Below are positions 14,661-26,250 of a stretch of 64,000 nt of DNA, in pieces. The DNA comes from Larus michahellis (Eukaryota > Chordata > Aves > Charadriiformes > Laridae). Numbering within the stretch: position 1 is the stretch's first letter; every line of letters begins with the position of its first letter. A program made the position numbers and the translations under genes. Below the pieces are notes generated by a model. That model made no database searches. It was not told where the DNA came from and saw only the letters and a program-made list of their open reading frames with translations. Location: NCBI RefSeq assembly GCF_964199755.1, contig NC_133906.1:2356001-2420000 (forward strand), in the 5' to 3' direction.

Positions 14661-16302
14661 TGTCATTACCAGCTCCCGGTGCTTCCTGCCAGTCCAGCTC
14701 TGCCTCACCTCCAGAGGAGCCCATGGCCAGGCTGGGGCTGCCTGAACTGTGGGGGGGTCCCAGGGCAGTGGGGACAGGGGGGAGACTGGGGGTAGTGGGC
14801 ACCTAGTGGGGTATACAGGGACCTTCCAGCAGCAGAGATGCATCCCTGGCATCGCCAGCTGGAGGTGGTATGGAGCTGGGTATAGAAGCCCCATCCTCAC
14901 TTCTAAGGGTGGCGTCTTGGCAGGTTGGGTCAGCCCTTGTGAGGACACGAGGTGACACAGATGGAGCCCCACACTCCTTCCCCTGGAGGCTCCTAGACCC
15001 TGCTTCAAGGTGTTCAAGCCTCCATGTCTTCCATAAATGCTTGCTGGACCACAGCCATGGACCACAGCCATCCTTGATCCCCTTTGCCGCTCCTTGGGGT
15101 CCTGCAGCTCATGGTGACAAAGGGAGAAGGAAAGGTGACAAAGCTCAAACCAAAGGATCCCAGGACAGACCCTGTTCTTCCCAGTATGCCAAGGGGGAGG
15201 CAGCTGCATGGGCTTGAAGGTCATCGTGTAGACAGATGGCCACTGATCATCCAAATCAGAGGTGTTGGTCCAAACTGGACACTCCAGCATCCCAGTGCCC
15301 ATGCATTTCCAGAGCCCGGAGCTGCCCATCTGTGGTGAGATGGGCAGCCAGGTCCCACCGGCTGGCTGCACAGAGAGGAGCAGGAGGGAGAGGGTGTAAA
15401 ATCTGCATCCTTGGAGGGAGAACTGTGCAGGTGGGTGCCAGGGACGGTGCTGAGACACCTCATGAGGTGGGGATGGCAGCTTTAGGTTGGCCCACAGCCT
15501 GCAGCCAGGCATCCTTGGGGGGGAAACCAGTAGGGCAGCTGGACGGGGACCCCTCAGGCACAGACCAGCTTTATTCCAGTGCTGCTGGAGCCAGCACAGA
15601 CCTCCCCTTCTCTGATCCTGGTGTCAAGCATGTTCCCAGGGCAGCAGTTTGGCCTGGGGCACGGGCAGATATGTCGATCACTCTTTCCATCACACAAGGA
15701 AACAGCCTGAGCTCCAGGCCCTGGTTTCTGATGCTGGTCTGGTTTAGAAAGCATCTATTGTCCTCCAGGGTTCACCTCTGAGCCCTGGGACATCAGCCAG
15801 CTTGCCAGCCCCTTGCGGGCAGGGTCTGCTCTGGAGCAACACTTTTTGAAGGCAATCTTGTGCAGGTTTGCTTTTGCAAGCAACTAACGGCTGATGATTT
15901 CTCACTGGCTTTCCCATGGGGCCACTTGTGTACTCGAGGGAGGGTGGAGAGGGGCGTGCAGGCATTCTGCACATAACCTTTGGATGATTTGGAGGCTGTT
16001 TAAGTGGTGCTCAGGCTGGGGGGGGGGGGGTAAGGTGCACTGATGCAGGGACAGCAGACAGCTGGCACCGGCAACCGCAGCTGCGCCAGGGCCCTTCCCT
16101 GCACAGGCTGCTGCTCCCAGGCGGGTGCTTCCCCAGGGAGGCAGCTGGGCAACAGCAGGTTATAATGTCTCTTCCTGCAAAGCTTTTATCAAAAGCTATT
16201 TGTCAGCTACCGGAGTTACTGGCAATCCCATCCCAGCCACAAAATGCCCCTCCTGAGGTGGGCGGCAGGCAGCAAGCAGCAGCCTTCCAGGGAGATGAAA
16301 GG

Positions 16303-16925
16303 ATGCTCGCAGCCCAGAAAGCCGACTGCATCCTGAGCTGCATCAAAAGAAGTGTGGCCAGCAGGGAGAGGGAGGGGATTCTACCCCTCTACTCAGCTCT
16401 CATAAGAGTACCTGAAGTACTGTGTCCACCTTTGGAGTCCTCAGCGCGATAAGGACATGGACCTGTTGGGAGTGGATCCAAAGGAGGCCATGAAGATACT
16501 GAGAGGGCTGGAGGCCCTCTGCTATGAGGACAGGCTGAGAGAGCCGGGGGGGTTCAGCCTGGAGAAGAGAAGGCTCCAGGGAGACCTTCAAGCCCCTTCC
16601 AGTCCCTAAAGGGGCTCCAGGAAAGCTGGGGAGGGACTCTGGATCAGGGAGGGGAGCCATGGGACGAGGGGGAACAGTTTTACACTGAAAGAGGAGAGAT
16701 GTAGATGAGATGTGAGGCAGAAATTGTTTGCTGTGAGGGTGGTGAGCCCCTGGCCCAGGTTGCCCAGAGAAGCTGTGGCTGCCCCATCCCTGGAGGGGTT
16801 CAAGGCCAGGTTGGACGGGGCTTGGAGCAACCTGGGCTGGTGAGAGGTGTCCCTGCCCAGGGCAGGGGGGTGGAACTAGGTGGCCTTTAAGGTTTCTTCC
16901 AACCTAAACCATTCTATGATTCTAG
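16303..16925 (+). mobile_element. CR1 LINE 3' fragment, degraded
   Basis: This is a 5'-truncated copy of the avian CR1 non-LTR retrotransposon. It retains the end of the reverse-transcriptase ORF (recognisable CR1 words around ATCAAAAGAAGTGTGGCCAG, TACTGTGTCC and GCCTGGAGAAGAGAAGGCT), the GGTTGCCCAGAGAAGCTGTGGCTGCC segment and the 3' UTR. It ends in AACCATTCTATGATTCTA. The coding part has stops and frameshifts, so the copy is dead. It marks the DNA as avian-like and is probably older than the copy at 31.3 kb. Confidence 0.9.
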
Positions 16926-17309
16926 GATACCCTGCTCACTCTGCCACCAGCCTTCCCATCCCAGTACATCCTGGGCAGCTAATGCAGGCTGGGATGTGGG
17001 GTGGAGGAGGCAGGCTGGGTTCTGTGCAGCATTGCAAGGAAGAACTGGCTCATTCACAGGTAGTTTGGGCACCTCCGTGCTGCACGGCCCCCAGAGAGAC
17101 CAAACTGGTGGCCACAGAGGGACAAACGTCTTGGGACTGGGCTGGATTTCAGGAGTCCATGCACAATATGAGGGCATAAATCACCCGCTCTGTGGCCTGT
17201 GAGGCCAGGAGGGAGTTACAGCAACTTTCCCACCTCACACCCCTAAACACCCATGGCACCCCAGCCTAGGAAGCTACTAGCCACATTCATCATGCAGACC
17301 TTGGAGAGC

Positions 17310-17330
17310 ATCTCCTCCTCCTCCTCCTCG
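17310..17330. repeat. (TCC)n microsatellite
   Basis: Six near-perfect TCC/CTC units. Confidence 0.85.
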
Positions 17331-19009
17331 TCAGGGCTGAGCGTGCTGCTGGCACCACTCAGCTGCATCCTCCCCAGGGACCACCAAGCAAAGTACAGCC
17401 AGAGCTCCTTTGCAGCCTGGGGTTCACTGGAGGTGAGCAGAGGCGGTGTGTGGGCATGTGTCCTCTCCTCCTGATGTAGCCTGGGTGCTCTCCCATTCCC
17501 TATTGCCCTCCTCTGACTGCAAAGCGAGTTGGGATCCCCTGGAAATATCAGAGATCTTGGCCATTCGCCTGCTCCTTCCCCTCTCCAAACTGCTCTCTGC
17601 TGTCCCTTAAATTGCCCCACAGATCCTCGCTGTCAGCCACATCCCAAAATCAGCCGTCTTAAAAATAACTCACTGAAAACCCCAGCTTGGCTTGGCACAG
17701 GCACAGCCTGGGGCTGGGAGTGAGCAGAAGGAGCCGGGACGCAGCTCAGCGAGCAGCAGCCTCTTGAGCCCCTCTGCCCGCTTGGCTGCCCGGATGGGTG
17801 TGTGCACTCACCCGTATAACTATGCACTTATATATAGCCTGAGCTTTCTGCACCACCACAGTCTTGGAGCTGCCATTCCCTTCCCGCAGGGCTGGCACTG
17901 GGGACATGTAGCCACATCGGTGCCAGGGTGACACTTATCCCAAGGGACCATGGTCCCCATCCCAGGGGAAAAGCAGAAAGGACACGTGCCAGCCTGGCAG
18001 GAGGTGGGATGTGGGAGCAGTGAGGCGGGTGTCTGCGCAGGGAGAGCTGGCTGAGGGTGCTGGCTGGGTGGGAATGGCTGTGACAGGTTTGGGTGTCCCC
18101 ATGGACAGATGAGGACTGTCCCAGCCAGGAGGAAAGGAAAAGGATGATGAAAGCCAGGCTGGAAAAGTCTGAGGGCTTTCACAGTGGTACTGTGCTGGGA
18201 AAACCAGCAGGATTTACACCTGGAATGGGAAAACGGAGAGAGAGAGGTCTGGGAGGAGGGTCTCACCCAGGGCAGGGTGTGAGAAGTGCTCTGTGGCGTT
18301 CTCCATGGCAACTGCAGGAGCCGGAGGAGGGAGGGCTGGGAGGAGGATTAAGGGATGCTTTTTGGCCATTCTGATCCTAAGCTATTGCCTGAACATCTGT
18401 GAAGCACAATGGGTGTCCCTGTGCTGCCCTGTGTCCTCCGGAGTGCTTCCAACAGTGGTCCAGAGGGGCATCCAGCTGCTGCTTAGCAGGGGGGCCCACC
18501 ACCATCTGATCTGATAGCAGAGATATGGGTGATTTTGGGGAAAAAAGACCCACTGCCTCCCAAAATTTAACAAGCAGAGCATCTCTAGCATCCTGTAGCT
18601 GGTGCCCCCCAAGATTAGCCCCTGCCCTGATGGGGATAAGCCTCCTGCTCCCTTGAATCTTTCTCAGCCACTGCTTGGGTCTCGCCATCACCTACTGATC
18701 GCAGCAAGGAGAAACCTCCTCTCCAGGAAGTATTTTTAGGCCTGGCTCCCGCAGTTTCCTGGCGCTCACAGCCTTTCAGTGCCTCTGCTCTCAGAAAACA
18801 CAGGTCCCTTCCAGTCGTGTGTCCTGCGGGGTCCGTTCCTAGGCGTGCAGCCCAGCGCTGCCTGCATCGAGAGGTGAGCGGCCATCATGTGGACTCGTAC
18901 GCAAAGGCAGAGGTGTCCCAGCTCCACCAAGAGCCAGGCAGGGAGCACCTCCCTCGCCCCACGTCACCACCACTGGCGACCTGGATTCCTCTCTGAGCCA
19001 CGATCCGGT

Positions 19010-19225
19010 GACCTCAGCAATAAACAAAGAAGCAGAATAAAACCAGGGCAAGATAGATGCCTGTTTTATAGGCTTTTTAAAAGCTTTTGACTCATTCTGG
19101 CAGGCAGGACTAACCTTAAATTGCTATGTGATGGAACTGGTGGAAAATCAGCTGGCAACATCGAAGCCATGCACCGATCCATCAAGCGCAGGATAAAAAT
19201 AAACAGCAAACGGGCCCCGGGGCTG
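19010..19225. promoter_or_regulatory. Candidate conserved non-coding element
   Basis: This AT-rich island has AAATAAACAG, TTTTTAAAAGC and GATAAAA words between GC-rich flanks, and no repeat match. Confidence 0.28.
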
Positions 19226-21584
19226 GCGGGAGGAGCAGGACCCTGGCGTTAACCTCTGCACCCCAACACAGCACCCTGCCTTCACCCTCGGGGCTGGGGC
19301 TCTGTGCTTCACAGGGCTGAGCATCCTTGGTCCCCTTACATAAAGGAGGGCTCAGCCCTGTGCAGGATGGGGCCCGAGGGCTGGCTTTTCCCCCCTGCGA
19401 GATTCTCCGGTGGAAACGTCTTTGGCTGGGATCCCACCATGGTGCCTGGGCCTCTGCATCGCCCCGTGGGACTCAAAGCTGGCATATTTGCTTCCCTGGC
19501 AGGGTTTATAAAATAGACCCAAGGTAAACATCCTGCTCTGAGGAGTGAGGGGGAGTGTGATTCCTAAACAGAGCTGGGATGTCTGCTCTGGAGAGGGGCC
19601 ACATCCCAGCTGAACCCATCCTCTCCCAGGGACAGTGCAACAAGGAGCATTAATGTCCATCAACATCTGGGTGGAAGAGTGGGGCTGGAGAGTCAAGCCC
19701 GGCAGAGCTGTTCTCTACGCACTCTACATGTCGGAAAGTCAGACAGAAACCCAACCCCATGAGCAAGTCCAGCTTTGTATGGAGAGGGGCCAGCACCAGC
19801 CACTCAGGGCAGCATGGCAGCAGCATCATCTGTCACCTCCCCATTAGGGTCCCACTGCCCTGACAGCAACATCCCCAGGAGAACGGACCTGCTCCTATCT
19901 GCAGCCTCAAGTCACAAACTTTGGGTGCAGCCCCCAGAGCTGATCTGCCCCCAGCACCCAGGGATGACTTACCAGGAGCATCCACACTGGATCCGCATCC
20001 AAGTAACCATACCAGGGATGGGGACCTGCAGGGAGCTGGGTGCAGAGGTGGGTCTGATCCCCTGGCACCCTCAGTGTGCCCGTGGGTGCTGGCAAGCATG
20101 GCTCTTTCCCAGGACGCGGCACTTGTACCGGGGAACCCAGGGACCAGAGTGGACGTGCAGTCCTGGTACCGCCAGCAGCGTGGAGGCCCGTGAGCCCATG
20201 TCACCCTGGGGACACAGAGCTGGGAGCACCCATGTGACTGCCTGCTTTCCCTGCCTTTCAGCAGCGAGCATTTGCGGCATCAGATGTGCTGCTCCGATCT
20301 GGAGGGCTTTGAAGCGCCTTCTAATGCATTTCTAATTCCTGCTTATCACTGGAGCCTGTCGGAGCTTGTCTCCCCGGCCCCTCTCGGTGCAGTGCTCTCA
20401 GCTCAGCTCCGCTACAGGAAGATCTCAGCTTCAGACCTGTGCTTTTTGCCTGGAAAAATCTCCCCACAAGCCCCTGTCCCAGTTTGCACTGTGGCGAGCG
20501 AAGTTCACACCACGTCAGCTCCCTGCCTGTCCCTCTCCTACACCTTGCGTCCCTTGGCACTGGGAGGGATGAGGTCCTGGCCCTGCCAGGCTCTGTTAGT
20601 ATCTCTGGGCTGGCAGGTGTCCTTCTGCTCAGCTCATTGCACCCTCTCTGTCCAGAGGCCAGGTCACCTCTAAGAGCTGGGAGAAGCCCTTGCAGGATGA
20701 ACTCTGCAACCCATCTCCAACCTCAGAGTCCCTGAGAGACCTTCAAGGGGTGACGGAAAGTCCCCGGTAGAGGGGACAAGTGAAATGCCACCTGTGCTGG
20801 AGCACTGGCTGCCCCAGAGCCATGGCCACGGGGCAGAGAACTGGGTCCCAGCCCCTGTGCCCTCCCATTTCAGCCCCTGGCAGCTCTGGGAGGGCAGTGG
20901 AAGGGGCAGCCTTGGCATCCCCGCACCAGCCAGGGCTCCCGGGCGAGGTGCTTCTGCGCTCCTCGTCTCTCGTGATGGGGAAATGGCTCGGCACAAAGTG
21001 CTCTGAGGCTGCGGATGGGAAGTGCCCTCTGCACTGTGCTGAAAGCTGTTATTAGCGCTAATGGCTCTTTTGCTGGGGATATTCAAATAGCAACCACTCC
21101 ATTTTCATTGCAAATCTTCCCCCCCTCCCCGCCCTGTCCCCGCCTTCCCTGCTCCCCCTGTGAGGAAGACAAAGGCTCCTCACTGCGGAGTCCCAGCAAA
21201 GCCGCTCTGGCTGAAGTAGCCCAGCTCCCAGAGACCACCAGCCCTGCCAGGGGCCGAGCCCAGGAGGAGCAGGCTGCAGACACATGGCCTGGATATTTGC
21301 AAAGGAAAGGTCCAAAGCAGCTGCTAAACCAGCACTGGGGGAAGCGAACAAAGCTCCCTTGTGCAAGGAGCAGATGTACCCAGGCAGAAAGCGGGGACGG
21401 GGGAGAGCACACACAGCCCATCGAGGCCACAGGCACCGGCGGGCGCCAGGAGCTGGCAGAGGCAGGGGAAAAGTGTGGAGCATCTCCCCTTTGTTCCCCA
21501 GAGCCCAAGGGATGGGGTGGTGGCTGTGGGGCTGGCTGCAGCAGCCCTGGGGCAGATGGCAGCCCAGCCTGCCTGGCACTGGCT

Positions 21585-21745
21585 GTTGCATTTATATTTC
21601 TGGTATTCACGGAAAACGAGAGTGATTTCTTTTTTATTTATATATTTATTTTTTTAACTTAGTAAGCACAGAGTTTATGTTAGTAGAAAATTGACTCAAT
21701 AAATATTTCAGCCAGTATTTTAACTGCATGCACGGGCTTCAAAGG
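21585..21745. promoter_or_regulatory. Candidate conserved non-coding element
   Basis: A strongly AT-rich block (long T/A stretch at 21628-21660, then TTGACTCAATAAATATTTC with an AP-1-like core) lies in GC-rich sequence. It includes AATAAA, but no gene leads into it on either strand, so I do not call a polyadenylation site. Confidence 0.28.
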
Positions 21746-22914
21746 CTATTAGGGGAACAGATTTATACAAACAGGCACCGAATCTCGCTGGCCAGAGCAC
21801 ATTATGGACCAAGGTGTGGACACTGCTCCCAGGGGGAGCTGTTCTTGCCGCTGCCCAGTTTGGATAAAGTAACTTCTCCTGCAAACTGGTAGGGATGAGA
21901 CGTGGGACTGTAACACCATTCACTGGGGAGGATGCTGAACTGGGGATTTGTAACACGGGGTGCAAGCCCCACTGCTGCCTTGCTCTGGGAAAGCTGATGT
22001 GACCCACGTCTCTGCAGGCTGTGTAGGGACCTGCCGCCAAGTGATGGGTGCTGCTGTGGGGCAGGGGGGTGTGTGTAGCTGAGGCAGTGGGAGGGCCAGG
22101 ACCCGCTGCAGAAATGAGCTAAGCAGTGGCAGGGGAGGGCGCGAAGTCCCAGAGGAATGATCTTCCTCCTGCCTGGTGGGGAGAAGGAGGCAATTACCGC
22201 TCGCAGAGCCCTCCCCGTCCGCCTGTGCACTGAAATGGCCCCACGGGCCGGCTGCCAGGCATGCGTGGCTTGGCCAGCTCGGGCTCTGCAGCTCCCGGCA
22301 TCGCTCACGCCCTGCGCAGCTCCCAGCAGCCTTGTCCCAGCAAAGCACAGCCGTCTGCGCCACAAAAGCACAAAGGATCTTGTTTTGGGCACCTTGACAC
22401 CCCTGTCACCCTGCAGCGGGCACTCTGTCCCCCCTCCCTGCCCGCCTCCCCATGGGTGCTGGTGCAGGCACACGTGCTGGAGCCCAGCAGACCTGGAAAT
22501 GCTCGCAGCCAGCCAGACGAGTGGAAACCACTCCTCTCCATTTGGAAATTAAACGGGAGCTTTAAATATTGCTGAAGCCAATCGATGGGGTGGGCAGGAG
22601 CCCAGCGCGGTCCTTGCCAAGAGCTGTCCGGCATGGAGGGGCTCTGGTGCCCGGCTGCCTCAGCAACCACCCCAGCAGCGTCACCTCAGATGTCCCCAAG
22701 CCCATTCCCCTCAGCCAGAGCATCCGCACAGCTGCATGGGGACACCCTGTCACCCCCACGTCCTCCCTCCCGGCCACAGCATCCCAGGATGCAGCAGCCT
22801 GGGGTGACCGGCGGAGGGTGGCCCTGGTCCATCGGTGCCCCACACCGCATCCCTGACCCCCAGGAGCAGATCGCTTACAGATCCTCAGACAGGCGGGGGG
22901 CAGGGAGCCTTGCG

Positions 22915-23040
22915 CCAGGATTAGAGCAGTTTGTTCTGGGATTAGAGCACTGTTTAGCCATAGCACAGCGCAGTAACCCCGCTCCGCTTTCCTGAGCTCC
23001 GCGGGATTAATACTTTGTTTCAAAGGATTAGGGCGATTAG
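22915..23040. promoter_or_regulatory. Cluster of GGATTA (bicoid-class) motifs
   Basis: GGATTA, the complement of the K50-homeodomain site TAATCC, occurs at 22918, 22939, 23004 and 23025, with CGATTAG at 23034. The first two belong to a 21-base direct repeat (GGATTAGAGCA). OTX, PITX, CRX and GSC factors bind this word. The cluster is seen directly; its function is inferred. Confidence 0.4.
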
Positions 23041-24619
23041 GGGTGTTGTGGGGGGTGCCGGGGGGATGCAGGGTTGCTTACTGGTGCCACATGGCAAGCG
23101 TGCACTGAGCCAAAAGGACTCAGTCCCTTGACTGGCTCCGGAGATGCCCTAAACACATGCTCCCATCTCTGAGGGCTGACGGACCCGTCGTGGGTCCTTG
23201 TCCAAGGAATCAGGGCCATGCAGGGAGCTGCGGAAGACACACTCTGCCTAGCCCCATCGGTGGGATGCAAACCCACCCTGTATTGAGCCCAAAGCTGTCC
23301 TGACCCCATCTTCCCCATCCACAAGTCCTAAGGGGTGTGGGGTTACTCCATTCCCCAACAACCTCAGCCCAGCAACCCATGTGGCAGACAGAGAGTGGAG
23401 GCAATGTGTAGGAAGCCCTCAGAGAGCAGGGAGACGTGAAAAACCATCACGAGCTGTCCCCCAGTCCCCATGCCCAACGGGGACCTCTCATCCCTGACAC
23501 ATTGGCCAGCAATTTCTGGCCCTGGGACCACCTTGGCATCACAAACCAGCAGACCTGGGGTCCAGGCTGTGTGTCAGTGCAGCATCTCCTGGCCCCACAC
23601 AGCCCTCCACAGCGAGGATGCTGCAGCGGGCAGAGCTGGTGCCTGCATCCCATCCTCACCTCCCGCCAATCAAGGCTGCTGGGAACACGAAGCACTCTCT
23701 CTGCCTGGTTTCCCAGTGAGCTGAGGTGCTCCTGCGTGTCCCTTGCTCCCCAATCTGTCCCTAGGACCCCAGCTCCTTCTCCAAAACACGGCTCTGGGGT
23801 AGGCACAGCTGGAGCCCAGCACAAGGAGCTCAGCGGGGCTGGAAGCAGTATCTGGGTGGGCAGCTCTTCCCCAGCTTATCAGTGCAGGAGTGAAGCTAAA
23901 ATTGTAAACCCTACCCAAGGTTAGAAGCTGGAAAAGACAAGGAATGGCAGCTGGAGACTTTGGCCCCGGGTCTCTGGCTGGGTGCGATGCTCCATGTAAC
24001 TCGGTGCAACGGCAGGCAGCCCTGTGCTGCGGTGGCAGTGCCAGGGACAGCTTCTGGTCTCCCATGTCTCAACCCTCATCCTCTGCCAATATATATCTGC
24101 TCGCTGAGTTATGCTGCAGCCCAGATCACTGAATTGATCCAGATACGAAGGACTTGGCTCCGTTCCCAGTGAAGCCCCACCAGCGGCACGGCTGCGGGCA
24201 GGCAAGAGGCTGTGATGGGCAAGGAGGGGGCGGCGGGACCCCCACCATTCAGCTCCTGACGGCTGATGGTCCTAAGCCAGCATCACCTGAGCTTGCGGGA
24301 CTGCAGGGAGCAGGGCATCCCCAAGACCTCTGCTCCTTGCCTGCAACCAAGATCCCAAAGTCACATCTGTCTTCACCATCTCAGATGGACACAAAGCTCT
24401 TTGCTCAGGTCCCACCACCCTCTTCTCTCCCAGGTAACCCCCTGCGAGGGAGTGACAAGCTCTTACTGGCCCTTGCCCCATGTTACACGAGGTGAGGCTG
24501 TGGGATTTGGGCTGGTTTAGCTGGACAGGAGGTAGCTAACAGCAGCATGCAACCATCTGAAGAGATGTGGCAAAGATGTTGGAGATGAACATCTCCATGG
24601 CAGCAGATGGTAGCCTAAG

Positions 24620-24705
24620 TGGCCAGAAGTTGCACCTCAGCAGCTTGTGCCTGGATGGAAGGAAAAATTTCTTCCCCTGGTGCAGGTTGTTAGAGGGGAG
24701 GGAGG
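24620..24705 (+). mobile_element. Possible very degraded CR1 scrap
   Basis: The words AGAAGTTGCACCTCAG and GGATGGAAGGAAAAATTTCTTC resemble the CR1 segment that in good copies reads AAGTTGCACC...GGTTTAGGATGGATATTGGGAAAAATTT (seen here at 26002-26047). A second partial match (GAAGTTGCACTTGGGAAAAATTTCT) is at 24919. Neither has a recognisable 3' end, so the call is weak. Confidence 0.35.
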
Positions 24706-25734
24706 ATTTGCCTCTTTGGAGGTTTGGCCGGGCAGAGCCAGCGCTGACCTTACCTCCGCTGCTGGCAATAGGACTGCCCACCTCCAGCGCACAGGTGCAC
24801 TCGCAGAGACACAGTTTTACATGCCAAGGGGGAGGCACACACACTGGGAGACACGTGAGAAATTGCCGACGTGTCACTTCGACGTGACTCTCCCGACCAC
24901 TGGCATTTTGCAGAGGGCGAAGTTGCACTTGGGAAAAATTTCTCCTTCCCAAACAAAAGGTGTAAATGCTGCTTTGGGCATGGTCACACTTGGACCCCGA
25001 AGGCAGACCCTCCCACCAAGGGCCAGCCCATCATCCCCAGCCACTTCTTCAGGAGGGGACTGGGCTCTGCTGAGAACCGGCCGTGCCTGGAGAAAGGAGT
25101 TTTGCAGGTCCGGGGTTGATCTGGAGAGGATCTGCAGAGGAGTGTGGGTTGGGTGAGTTAAGGAGCTGGGGGAAACGTCTACTGCCTGGGGGCTGGGGGA
25201 AGCAGAGATGGTTTTCATCCTTTCCCCTCCTCCAGCCTGTAAGGAGAGCTTTATTTTAAATCCTTTTCCGCTGCTCGCTCCCCCCGAGCTCGCGCTGTGC
25301 TGGAATGGTTTAATATTGAAGAGAGACAAATGAGTGACTCACGCACACATGCAGAGGATAAAAATACTCGGGCCCCTGCATCCCACAACCCAGACCCGCC
25401 TGGCGTGGCCGTGCAGAGCAGGGTGGCCGAGCATGTCGGAGGTAATGTGTCCTCTCCCGCAAGCAGAGCTGGGGACTGAGTGTTCTGGGGACTCAGCGAG
25501 TGCTGCCAACGCCACCTCAGTGTTTGGGTAATGCCACTGTCACCCCTGGCAGCTCCAGCTCTGCTGGCCATGAACTAAGGGGATCAAGGGCCATGTGCTG
25601 TGGGGAGCTGACTGGGGCTCATGTGGACTTTGTGTCCTTCATCAGGCAGAGGAAGATGCAGCTTTTGGCAGTGATGCTGGATCCCACTGCTGTGTGAGCA
25701 CCACATTGCAAAACCAGCAGCACCAGCAGTTCCT

Positions 25735-26250
25735 CGAATACTGTGTCCAGTTTTGGGCCCCTCACCACAAAAAAGACCTTGAGGTGCTGGAGCGTGTCCA
25801 GAGAAGGGCAACAGAGCTGGTGAGGGTTCTGGAGCACAAGTCCTGTGAGGAGCGGCTGAGGGAGCTGGGCGTTTTCAGCCTGGAGAAGAGGAGGCTGAGG
25901 GGAGACCTTCTCGCTCTCTACAGCTTCCTGAAAGAAGGGGGTCGCCAGGGGGGTCAGTCTCTTCTCCCAAGGAACAGGCGATGGGACAAGAGGAAATGTC
26001 CTCAAGTTGCACCAGAGGAGGTTTAGGATGGATATTGGGAAAAATTTATCCACTGAAAGGGTTATTAAGCATTGGAACAGGCTGCCCAGGGCAGTGGTAG
26101 AATCACCATCCCTGGGGGTATTTAAAAGCCGGGCAGTCGTGGTGCTGAGGGACATGGGTTAGTGGTAGTTTTGGCAGTGTTAGGTTAATGGTTGGACTCC
26201 ATGATCTTAAAGGTCCCTTCCAGCCTAGACAATTCTATGATTCTATACAC
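25735..26250 (+). mobile_element. CR1 LINE 3' fragment
   Basis: This is a 5'-truncated CR1 copy. Its frame reads through the CR1 ORF2 C-terminal signature ([20 protein letters not shown], then EERLRELGVFSLEKRRLRGD) for about 95 codons to a stop at 26024-26026. The 3' UTR follows (CTGCCCAGGGCAGTGGTAGA, GGTTGGACTCCATGATCTTA) and it ends in CAATTCTATGATTCTATAC. The last codons before the stop deviate from CR1, consistent with indels. Not autonomous. Confidence 0.92.

Larger units (their letters stand above)
1..16302. other. Upstream non-coding DNA, region A
   Basis: No exon, RNA gene or clear transposon was recognised. Open frames are short, overlap on both strands and resemble no family I know. 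Moderately AT-rich islands in GC-rich sequence occur at about 4980-5160, 5460-5640, 7370-7720, 7930-8190, 9885-10135, 11335-11480 and 14500-14660; the last three are listed separately as candidate regulatory elements. A run of about 14 G lies at 16017-16030. Confidence 0.6.
16926..25734. other. Upstream non-coding DNA, region B
   Basis: No gene was recognised. The stretch is GC-rich with a short TCC/CTC microsatellite at 17310-17330. Candidate regulatory islands are at 19010-19225, 21585-21745 and 22915-23040. A perfect half X-box (CCATGGCAAC) lies at 18303-18312. A weak CR1 scrap is near 24.6 kb. Confidence 0.6.

Noticed and set aside
14637..15512. 291-codon minus-strand frame as a gene
   Set aside because: No recognisable domain, signal peptide or splice structure. 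Overlapping + strand frames are similarly open, as expected in GC-rich DNA.
21585..21745. AATAAA at about 21700 as a polyadenylation site
   Set aside because: No coding sequence leads into it on either strand, and the block is simply AT-rich.
25595..26026. 143-codon + strand frame as a host gene
   Set aside because: From about 25735 it is the CR1 ORF2 C-terminus. The preceding part is flanking sequence that happens to be open.
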